A stretch of 13,410 bases of DNA from Fusobacteriaceae bacterium (lineage in GTDB: Bacteria > Fusobacteriota > Fusobacteriia > Fusobacteriales > Fusobacteriaceae). Below are positions 7,325 through 13,067 of this stretch, piece after piece. The translations under genes and the position numbers were made by a program. Within the stretch, counting starts at the first letter, position 1, and the number at the start of each line of letters is the position of its first letter. The notes under the pieces were generated by a model. The model made no database searches. It was not told the DNA's origin and was given only the letters and a program-made list of their open reading frames with translations. The stretch covers positions 1-13,410 of the forward strand of contig DAOUPY010000012.1 of assembly GCA_030625925.1 (NCBI GenBank). Reading direction: 5' to 3'.

Positions 7325-7404
7325 CAACAGTTTTACTGTTGTTTCACGGTAATTACAGGCCCTAAAATACTAAACTGAAAGTTTTTAATTACGCAAAACT
7401 TCAG
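7325..7404 (+). promoter_or_regulatory. Structured 5' leader of the SLT-like gene (two hairpins)
   Basis: A perfect 7-bp hairpin CAACAGT/ACTGTTG (7325-7331 with 7335-7341, loop TTT) sits almost at the predicted 5' end of the RNA. A second stem pairs CTGAAAGTTTT (7375-7385) with AAAACTTCAG (7395-7404), with one bulged A, ending about 9 bases before the ribosome binding site. They could stabilise the mRNA, act as operators or gate translation. No known riboswitch consensus is recognised. Confidence 0.45.
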
Positions 7405-7427
7405 ATATTAATTAAAAGGAGATTTTC

Positions 7428-9293
7428 ATGAAAAAAATTATCTTATTATATATATTTATCTTTGCTACTCTATTTCCCTCAGATAATATAGGGGAGTACA
7501 AAGCCTTTATCCAGGCAAAAAATCTTTATCTTAGCGGAGACTTTGATCAGGCAAAAATAAAATTTGAAAATTTTATAGAGGTCTATAAAGATTCTAAACT
7601 AGTTAATTCTCATTACCCCAATTACTATATTGCTATGAATTACTATGAAATCGGAGAATTAAAAAATGCTCTCAAATATTTGGATTCATCTATCTATGAC
7701 CCTAAATATTTAAAACTTTTAGAATTTAAAAAATCTAATTTTTTTGAATTTAGACGTGGATTTTATTTAGGAGAGATTTATTCCCGGCTGGGTTATTCTA
7801 CCAATGCACACTACCAGTATCTGACTCTCATAAAGGATTATTATTCACCCGATTTAGAGCCCTTCGAGAAGAAAGCACTAAATATTTTAGCCTCTAAAAA
7901 CCCTTATTATAACCATATATTGGATATAAAATACAAAAGTAATTATGAAAATATCGACAAACTAAAAAGCGACGATCTCAAGATGATAGGGCACTACCTA
8001 TATTCAAAAGGACTCTTTTTAGAGTTCTATAAAGCCTATAAAGAATCAATTAATTCTTCCTTTGATAACAAGGAAATGGTTATCGGCACCTTGAATATTT
8101 TAGAAGAAGCAAACCAATATGACCTGATGATAGAGCTTATAAAAAATCAATTTAGTTCTGGGAATACAGATTCTGATTATTATTATTATTTGGGAAATGC
8201 CTTAAAAAAATCCGACAAACCATTGGAGGCTATTGAAAAATATAAATTAGTGGATAAATCTCCGTATTTGGAAAGATCCATCTATTCTATTGGAAGAATT
8301 TATTTTATCTTAGAAAACTATGAGGAAGCCATATTATGGAGTAAAAAATTAAATAACGATAAAGCTCATGAACTTTTGACTAGATCTTATTTCAAGTCAT
8401 CTCAAATGGATCTATTTAAGGAATCTGCAATTAAGTATATACAGGCTTATCCAAACTCTAACCTGGCTGGTTATTATAGGAATATGCTCTATAATGAAAG
8501 TAAAAATCCAAATTATTTAAACTGGATAATCAAACACAACCTGAACTCCTACTATTATCAAGTGGCTTTCAACATCACTAAGACTACTAGAGTTTTGGAA
8601 AAATATCCTGTAAACTATAAAAGACGTATCTACAAAGATTCTTTAACCCTCCTAGATCAATTGGCTGAATTAGGCGACCCCCAATTATTAATCATTGAAT
8701 CTGATACTCTCAATTTCCCTGAAGATAAGGTCTTTGAGACTTTTGTTAAAACATCTTATTTAGAAAAAATTAAATTATATGATTTGGCTATGAAATCCTC
8801 CCTCTCTGCTGAGGAAGAGTTTTCTAAGTATTCAAATCTTCATTCCTATCTGTATCCTAAATATTATAACAACCTTGTAAAAAAATACAGTAAAAAATAT
8901 GATGTGGAGGAGGCACTTATCTTCAGTCTTATTAAGGAAGGGAGTAAGTTTGATTCCGATCTGATCTCTAAGGGTACCTATTTGGGGCTCATGCAGTTAG
9001 ACCTTAAAACTGCAAGACTATATGACCCCGATATAACCACTAAAAAACTCTTAAATCCTGAAGTAAATATCGCTATTGGAGTTAAACATCTAGAATATCT
9101 TTTGTCTAATTTTGACAATAATATCAGCCTTAGCATCGCCAGTTTTTATGATGGAGAAAAGGTTATATCCAGTTGGAAATTAGATAAAAATGGGGATATT
9201 GATGTGGAGCAGATACCATATTCAGATTCACAGGAGTTTATTAAAAAAGTTATTACCAACTATTATAGATATAAAAGTCTCTATAAAGAATAA
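7428..9293 (+). CDS. Slt70-like TPR/lytic-transglycosylase-fold protein, probably catalytically impaired
   Basis: A 621-aa exported protein with AAGGAG 7 bases before the ATG. Residues 1-18 (MKKIILLYIFIFATLFPS) form a Sec signal. Residues of about 25-460 are a long alpha-helical TPR-like array (for example AKNLYLSGDFDQAKIKFENF). The C-terminal 130 residues align with the SLT lysozyme-like domain, an architecture and length like Slt70, which cleaves peptidoglycan glycan strands in the periplasm. GLMQL (520-524) and LLNPEVNIAIGVKHLEYLL are well kept. The catalytic Glu of the usual ESxF motif reads G505-S-K-F508, with a Glu one position early (E504). The AYNAG motif reads SFYDG (572-576). It may therefore bind rather than cut peptidoglycan; residual activity through E504 is possible. 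The gene stands alone, between its own promoter and an intrinsic terminator. Confidence 0.88.
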   Translation: MKKIILLYIFIFATLFPSDNIGEYKAFIQAKNLYLSGDFDQAKIKFENFIEVYKDSKLVNSHYPNYYIAMNYYEIGELKNALKYLDSSIYDPKYLKLLEFKKSNFFEFRRGFYLGEIYSRLGYSTNAHYQYLTLIKDYYSPDLEPFEKKALNILASKNPYYNHILDIKYKSNYENIDKLKSDDLKMIGHYLYSKGLFLEFYKAYKESINSSFDNKEMVIGTLNILEEANQYDLMIELIKNQFSSGNTDSDYYYYLGNALKKSDKPLEAIEKYKLVDKSPYLERSIYSIGRIYFILENYEEAILWSKKLNNDKAHELLTRSYFKSSQMDLFKESAIKYIQAYPNSNLAGYYRNMLYNESKNPNYLNWIIKHNLNSYYYQVAFNITKTTRVLEKYPVNYKRRIYKDSLTLLDQLAELGDPQLLIIESDTLNFPEDKVFETFVKTSYLEKIKLYDLAMKSSLSAEEEFSKYSNLHSYLYPKYYNNLVKKYSKKYDVEEALIFSLIKEGSKFDSDLISKGTYLGLMQLDLKTARLYDPDITTKKLLNPEVNIAIGVKHLEYLLSNFDNNISLSIASFYDGEKVISSWKLDKNGDIDVEQIPYSDSQEFIKKVITNYYRYKSLYKE

Positions 9294-9295
9294 CG

Positions 9296-9327
9296 AAAAA
9301 TCTTCTCTGAAAGGGGAGGATTTTTTT
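9296..9327 (+). terminator. Intrinsic terminator of the SLT-like gene
   Basis: Just after the stop, AATCTTCTC (9299-9307) pairs with 9314-9322 through two G-T wobbles, with loop TGAAAG, followed by seven T (9321-9327). It insulates the SLT-like gene from the PadR-FetAB operon. Confidence 0.8.
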
Positions 9328-9337
9328 ATTTCCCCCC

Positions 9338-9366
9338 TTGACAAAGTAAAATTTACAGGTTAAACT
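9338..9366 (+). promoter_or_regulatory. Promoter of the PadR-FetAB operon
   Basis: A perfect -35 TTGACA (9338-9343) is followed after 17 bases by TAAACT (9361-9366). The start of transcription would be near 9373, inside the iterated GATATC sites, so a bound repressor could block it. Confidence 0.72.
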
Positions 9367-9370
9367 CTAA

Positions 9371-9400
9371 TATCAAATAACGATATCAATAAATGATATC
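9371..9400 (+). promoter_or_regulatory. Iterated GATATC operator-like sites
   Basis: TATCA recurs three times with a 13-base period (9371, 9384, 9397). The last two form a perfect inverted repeat, GATATCA (9382-9388) and TGATATC (9394-9400), with spacer ATAAA. The array lies between the -10 and the ribosome binding site of the PadR gene, the usual place for an autoregulatory operator. It differs from the ATGT-N8-ACAT site known for some PadR proteins, so the link to this regulator is inference. Confidence 0.55.
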
Positions 9401-9410
9401 AGGAGGGATT

Positions 9411-9713
9411 ATGGAAGAAAAAATATTAAGAAAATTATTTTTAGGATTTATACAACTGCACATCCTCAGGCACGGCAGTAAAAAACCAATCTACGGGGTA
9501 TGGCTTATGGATCATTTAAAGGATCATGGTTACAATATGAGTCCCGGAACCATCTACCCCCTCTTAAAAAATATGTGTAGGGACGGACTCCTGTCACTGG
9601 AAGAAAAAAAAGTAGACGGGAAGATCAGAAAATATTACACCACTACAGACTTGGGCAGGGTCATCTTAAAAAAAGGTGAAGAAAAAGTCCGTGAACTCAG
9701 TAAAAATATGTAG
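9411..9713 (+). CDS. PadR-family transcriptional regulator
   Basis: The protein has 100 aa from the ATG at 9411, chosen over the ATG at 9393 because AGGAGG (9400-9405) lies just upstream of 9411 and would otherwise be coding. It is a compact winged-helix protein of the small PadR type. The family pattern is clear: HILRHGSKKPIYGVWLMDHL (18-36), the recognition-helix signature MSPGTIYPLLKNMCRDGLL (43-61), and the wing GKIRKYYTTTDLGRVIL (70-86). PadR proteins are usually ligand-responsive repressors that control themselves and adjacent transporters. It is first in an operon with a FetA/FetB-type ABC pair, 12 bases before fetA, so it very likely controls that pair. Its inducer is unknown; iron or another metal, or oxidative stress, is the natural guess from the transporter family. 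Confidence 0.9.
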   Translation: MEEKILRKLFLGFIQLHILRHGSKKPIYGVWLMDHLKDHGYNMSPGTIYPLLKNMCRDGLLSLEEKKVDGKIRKYYTTTDLGRVILKKGEEKVRELSKNM

Positions 9714-9725
9714 GGAGGTCACTTT

Positions 9726-10340
9726 ATGATAAAATTAGAGAAAATAAATTTAATGTTAAAACAGCAGTCAATCTTTACAAATTTAAATTTACATATTAAA
9801 AAAAATAAAAAAGTCCTCCTGAGGATGCCTTCCGGAGCTGGGAAAAGCACCCTCCTAAAAGTAATCATGGGTTATATTCCCATGGATAGCGGGAGAATTC
9901 TTATAGATGGAAAAGTTTTAGGAAAAGATAATGTGGATACCCTTCGTCAAAAATTTGCCTATATAGGCCAGAATATTTTTTTCACTGAAGAAAGTGTGGA
10001 AAAATATATAGAACTTATATTTTCATTTGAAAAAAATAGAAAGATAAAACTTTCTAAATCTACCCTCTATGAACTCTTGGAACAGTTTGATTTAGATGAG
10101 AGTATATTAAAAAAATCTCCTGCACTTTTATCCGGAGGAGAAAAACAAAGGATTGCCCTTATATTAGTTTTACTTTTAGACAGGGAGATCCTCCTTCTGG
10201 ATGAGGTCACTTCCGGGCTGGATCACGATTTAAAAATAAGAGTTATAGAGATTATAAAAGACCTAAATAAAACAGTTATAATTTCCTCCCACGACAACCA
10301 ATGGCTGGATTATGATGAATTCGAAGTAGTGGGATGGTGA
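9726..10340 (+). CDS. fetA: ABC transporter ATP-binding protein, FetA (YbbL)-type
   Basis: A 204-aa ATPase, short like FetA. It has Walker A PSGAGKST (35-42), Q-loop Q82, signature LSGGEKQR (135-142), Walker B ILLLDE (155-160), D-loop SGLD and H-loop H189. The first Walker A position, normally Gly, is Met (M34), which is unusual though the lysine and Ser/Thr are intact. E. coli FetA with FetB drives iron export and protects against peroxide stress; plant STAR1/ALS3 relatives act in aluminium tolerance. Identity rests chiefly on the partner membrane gene, which belongs to a family seen with this ATPase type. GGGAGG stands 7 bases before the ATG, right after the PadR stop. The stop lies 4 bases before fetB. 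Confidence 0.85.
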   Translation: MIKLEKINLMLKQQSIFTNLNLHIKKNKKVLLRMPSGAGKSTLLKVIMGYIPMDSGRILIDGKVLGKDNVDTLRQKFAYIGQNIFFTEESVEKYIELIFSFEKNRKIKLSKSTLYELLEQFDLDESILKKSPALLSGGEKQRIALILVLLLDREILLLDEVTSGLDHDLKIRVIEIIKDLNKTVIISSHDNQWLDYDEFEVVGW

Positions 10341-10344
10341 TCTT

Positions 10345-11121
10345 ATGAATATATCTTTTTTTAATATTGCTATACTGTTGATTCCCCTTTTTCTATTGAT
10401 TTTGGGATTGAGATTTTTCAGAGTAAATCTCATAAAGAAATCTGCAGCCTCCATTGGACGGATGATTATTCAGTTGTTTTTAGTAGGAATCTATTTAGAA
10501 TATATCTTCAAATTTAACAATCGGGCTGTAAATTTTATCTATATTCTCCTGATGATTACAGTGGCATCTATATCTGCCATAGATATGGTAAAATTAAGCT
10601 ATAAAAAATTAATTTTTCCCCTCTTCGGTTCTATATTTTTGTCGTGGACTGCAGTCTATACCCTGTACCAATTTATAATTTTACCTGATACCAATTTTTT
10701 TGAGTCCAGATATATCATCCCCATCAGCGGGATGCTTTTAGGGAATGTCCTCAAGGGACAGGTTATATTTTTGAACAACTTTTTTACCCAGATAAAAGAT
10801 GGGGAAGATTCATATTTTTACCTTCTTTCCATGGGAGCTACAAAGTTTGAGGCATTGCGAGAATTTTACAGGAGATCTATAATCGCCTCCCTTCAGCCTG
10901 ATCTTGCAAATATGGCTACCATTGGATTGGTGGCTCTGCCGGGGATGATGACAGGACAAATTTTAGCTGGTGCTTCTCCCTTTATTGCTATTAAGTATCA
11001 GATCAGCATCATGCTGGCAATCTTTTGCATCAGAGGGCTCTCTCTTCTCCTCACAACCTTTGTTATAAATAAAGTTGCTTTTGACGGATTCAGCAGGTTG
11101 AGGAAAGATGTGTTTAGATAG
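10345..11121 (+). CDS. fetB: FetB (YbbM/UPF0014)-family metal-exporter permease
   Basis: A 258-aa inner-membrane protein with about seven hydrophobic segments (near 5-25, 36-55, 62-80, 89-112, 122-145, 190-209, 216-242). UPF0014 hallmarks are well kept: PISGMLLGN (126-134), the cytoplasmic coupling stretch LSMGATKFEA (161-170) and LPGMMTGQILAG (198-209), followed by P212 and YQISIM. In E. coli, FetB is the membrane half of the FetAB iron exporter. The start lies 4 bases after the fetA TGA with only a weak GGTGA site, so translation probably depends on coupling to fetA. The operon ends at a shared, bidirectional terminator. Iron is inferred from the E. coli homologue; the true metal here is not shown by sequence. 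Confidence 0.9.
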   Translation: MNISFFNIAILLIPLFLLILGLRFFRVNLIKKSAASIGRMIIQLFLVGIYLEYIFKFNNRAVNFIYILLMITVASISAIDMVKLSYKKLIFPLFGSIFLSWTAVYTLYQFIILPDTNFFESRYIIPISGMLLGNVLKGQVIFLNNFFTQIKDGEDSYFYLLSMGATKFEALREFYRRSIIASLQPDLANMATIGLVALPGMMTGQILAGASPFIAIKYQISIMLAIFCIRGLSLLLTTFVINKVAFDGFSRLRKDVFR

Positions 11122-11142
11122 ACCTCACCCACCCTCTGGGCA

Positions 11143-11165
11143 CCCTCTCCTAAATTAGGAGAAGG
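11143..11165. repeat. GC-rich palindrome, possible REP-like element
   Basis: TCTCCTAA (11146-11153) and TTAGGAGA (11155-11162) form a perfect inverted repeat, extending to CCC/AGG with one mismatch (11143-11165). It is embedded in a C-rich stretch (11122-11150, CCTCACCCACCCTCTGGGCA) much richer in GC than its surroundings. This looks like a dispersed intergenic repeat unit, but copy number cannot be seen here. Confidence 0.4.
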
Positions 11166-11175
11166 AACTTATATA

Positions 11176-11207
11176 AAAAAATGAGCCATAAAAATAGCTC
11201 ATTTTTT
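11176..11207. terminator. Bidirectional terminator between fetB and darG
   Basis: AAAAAATGAGC (11176-11186) pairs perfectly with GCTCATTTTTT (11197-11207), an 11-bp stem with a 10-base loop. T-runs serve both strands. It ends the PadR-FetAB transcript and, read on the minus strand, the darTG transcript; its 3' arm overlaps the darG stop codon. Confidence 0.82.
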
Positions 11208-12243
11208 ATATACTGTAATTCCCGAATAAATCTTGTGATATTATCTTCATTTTACGTAAAAACTCTATACTACTTTCAATATTTTCTTCATTAAACCTAT
11301 CTTTTTTTCTTTCATTCCAAGTAAACAACTTCCTTTTTAAGTTTTCAAGATCTATTTTTTCCCCTTCTTTTATTATAAAAATTAAAGTCGTAGCTAATTC
11401 TAAATGAAATTCTAACTCTTTTTCATCCTTAACTTTAAAATAATCAATAAAACTAGAAATTAATGAAACTATCTCTTTAATTTTTTTATTTTCTTCAAGA
11501 AGTTGGTTTCCTATATATTTTTTTTCTAATTCTTTCTCTATTTCACCTAATTTTTTCTTTTTGATATTTCTATATTGTTTTAATTGTCCATATAAAATAT
11601 TTAAAGTTTTTGAAAATGGACCTTTTTTTTCTTTTTGAAACTTAAAATAATTTTTATTCCACGAGATATCTAATAAATAAAATATCTTTTGGAAGTTCAA
11701 ATCACTAATATAGTTTTTTAATTCTTTTTTATTTAATTCTAATATGATTTTTGTTAAATATAAATGAGATTTTGTTAGATGAAATATATCTTCATTAGGT
11801 TCATAGATAATTATTTTACAATTTTTTAATGATTCTAATTCAGAAAATTTAATTATTTCCTCTTCTACTTCTGTCCAGTTAAGTCCACCATTACCTGCTC
11901 CTAATGGTGGGATAGCTATTGATTCTATACTGTTTTTTATAATTAATTCTTCTAATTTTTTCAACCCTACTTGTATATAAGAAATTTTAGAAGGACGTCT
12001 CCACTTTTCTTTCGTTGGTAAATCTATAATGTATTTATCGTCTTCTTCTACGGTATAAACTAAATCACTTCCTATAAAAAATTCATCATTATCACACCTT
12101 GCTTTATATTCATCAAAATTCTTAGGATATTTTTTCTTAAATTGATAAGCAAGCCCCTTTCCCATAACTCCTTCTGTGTTCACTGGATTTACTAAAGCTT
12201 GAGCGTTTTCATTAAATATATTTCCAATACGTCTTTCTAACAT
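11206..12243 (-). CDS. darG: DarG antitoxin: macro-domain DNA ADP-ribosyl glycohydrolase
   Basis: This 345-aa antitoxin reverses and blocks DarT action. Residues 1-150 are a TARG1/DarG-type macro domain: NPVNTEGVMGKGLAYQFK (19-36) for ADP-ribose binding, the LPTKEKWRRPSKISYI stretch (75-90) whose K78 lies where DarG's catalytic lysine sits, and PPLGAGNGGLNW (112-123) as the phosphate loop. Residues of about 155-345 are the DarG C-terminal domain; FQKIFYLLDISW (184-195) and KKGPFSKTLNILYGQL match the family's 'KLxYFLQ...GPYA..L' pattern, which in known DarG contributes to direct toxin binding. AGGAGGTG lies before the ATG at 12243 and overlaps the darT stop codon (TAGGAGG), so antitoxin synthesis is coupled to toxin translation. 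The sequence is AT-rich and lysine/isoleucine-rich. No frame damage is visible. Confidence 0.92.
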   Translation of the reverse strand: MLERRIGNIFNENAQALVNPVNTEGVMGKGLAYQFKKKYPKNFDEYKARCDNDEFFIGSDLVYTVEEDDKYIIDLPTKEKWRRPSKISYIQVGLKKLEELIIKNSIESIAIPPLGAGNGGLNWTEVEEEIIKFSELESLKNCKIIIYEPNEDIFHLTKSHLYLTKIILELNKKELKNYISDLNFQKIFYLLDISWNKNYFKFQKEKKGPFSKTLNILYGQLKQYRNIKKKKLGEIEKELEKKYIGNQLLEENKKIKEIVSLISSFIDYFKVKDEKELEFHLELATTLIFIIKEGEKIDLENLKRKLFTWNERKKDRFNEENIESSIEFLRKMKIISQDLFGNYSI

Positions 12244-12254
12244 TATTTCACCTC

Positions 12255-12845
12255 CTATCTAAAAAATTTAGGTTTTATACAAATTTCTATAGTTTCTATA
12301 TGATTTTCTCTTAAAATATTTTTTACTTTTTTTTCAATTTTTTTGTTAAAAACATAAATACTCGTTATTCCCTCTATATTAACCTTATCTTTAATTAATA
12401 TTTCAGATGCAAAAAATTGCTTACATCTATTATCACTATAATCTATCATAGGACCAAAAAATCCTTCTTTTTTAGGCAATTTTCCCTCTTCTTCCATAAA
12501 TTTATTTCTATATTCTAAAAAATTATTATATTCCCTAAAATAACTAGATGTAGGATGATATAAACAATATATTATTTCTTTTAAATTTTTTGTTGGGATT
12601 TGAGTTATAAGAAATATCATATTCGCTTTTCCATAACTTTCTAATACTGTATGGTTATACGATACTCCATATTTAATTTGAAGATGATTTATATGAAATG
12701 GAACATAATTATTTAATTCCTCTCTTTTTTCTATTATGCTGGGATCGGCAGTATCTTTGTATTCTTTAGAATTTAGTTTATTTCTACTTAGAATTCCTTT
12801 TTTTATAATTTTTTCTAAATTATCTATATGAGTTAAGTGGTGCAT
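12255..12845 (-). CDS. darT: DarT toxin: ssDNA thymidine ADP-ribosyltransferase (divergent)
   Basis: DarT uses NAD+ to ADP-ribosylate bases in single-stranded DNA, stalling replication of host or phage. The 196-aa protein (slightly shorter than usual) starts directly at the NAD-binding motif HHLTHIDNLEKIIKKGILSR (2-21), matching the family 'YHiTHidNLp.Il..GL.sr'. R41 (EKREE) is the candidate catalytic Arg, NYVPFH (46-51) matches the YVPF block, and ASEILI (146-151) corresponds to the 'RqAEFLV' block with E148 as likely catalytic Glu. The stretch after YVPF lacks the usual 'PRSPMLY', so it is a divergent member and its target motif cannot be predicted. AGGAGG lies 5 bases before the ATG and an in-frame stop stands a few codons upstream, which fixes the short N-terminus. 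Identity is secured by the darG gene 11 bases downstream. Confidence 0.84.
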   Translation of the reverse strand: MHHLTHIDNLEKIIKKGILSRNKLNSKEYKDTADPSIIEKREELNNYVPFHINHLQIKYGVSYNHTVLESYGKANMIFLITQIPTKNLKEIIYCLYHPTSSYFREYNNFLEYRNKFMEEEGKLPKKEGFFGPMIDYSDNRCKQFFASEILIKDKVNIEGITSIYVFNKKIEKKVKNILRENHIETIEICIKPKFFR

Positions 12846-12879
12846 AATTACCTCCTAATTTATCAAAAGATTTATTCTT

Positions 12880-12908
12880 ATTATACCATAATACTCATAT
12901 ATTATGGT
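12880..12908 (-). promoter_or_regulatory. Extended -10 promoter of darTG
   Basis: On the minus strand TGG followed by a perfect TATAAT (12885-12880) gives an extended -10; the -35 position (12908-12903, ACCATA) is poor. Transcription would begin about 28 bases before the darT ATG. Confidence 0.65.
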
Positions 12909-12909
12909 A
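12884..12909. promoter_or_regulatory. Candidate operator: perfect 10-bp inverted repeat over the darTG promoter
   Basis: TACCATAATA (12884-12893) and TATTATGGTA (12900-12909) form a perfect dyad with a 6-base spacer. It covers the extended -10 and the spacer of the darTG promoter. The other arm creates a similar TGG-TAATAT (12905-12913) pointing toward recJ. It suits a dimeric repressor; which protein binds it is unknown. Confidence 0.55.
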
Positions 12910-12947
12910 ATATGTAGTTAATAAAAGTTGAAAATGAGGTGATATTC

Positions 12948-13067
12948 ATGAAAATAAAATTTTCTCATAATATTAACGCTCAAGAATATTCCAAATCAAA
13001 AAACAAAATCATAAAATTAAAATTCAAGATATTAGGAGGCATATATGGAAACAAGATGGATACATAA
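12948..13067 (+). CDS. Possible 39-codon micro-ORF ahead of recJ
   Basis: An ATG with a strong ribosome binding site (GAGGTGA, 5 bases upstream) opens 39 codons of basic, Lys/Ile-rich peptide starting MKIKFSHNINAQ. It ends 23 bases inside recJ in another frame. The well-placed Shine-Dalgarno argues for translation, perhaps as a leader coupled to recJ. The peptide has no recognisable family and could be chance in AT-rich DNA. Confidence 0.35.
   Translation: MKIKFSHNINAQEYSKSKNKIIKLKFKILGGIYGNKMDT

Larger units (their letters stand above)
7124..7427. other. Divergent intergenic region between mutL and the SLT-like gene
   Basis: These 304 bases contain the mutL promoter, the plus-strand promoter cluster with a 14-bp tandem repeat, and a leader with two hairpins, each listed separately. 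The stretch at about 7190-7265 is plain AT-rich sequence. I recognise no known riboswitch class in the leader. Confidence 0.6.

Noticed and set aside
7342..7374. Riboswitch in the SLT-like leader (c-di-GMP type considered)
   Set aside because: CACGGTAATTACAGG recalls fragments of known aptamers, but the conserved core and helices are missing.
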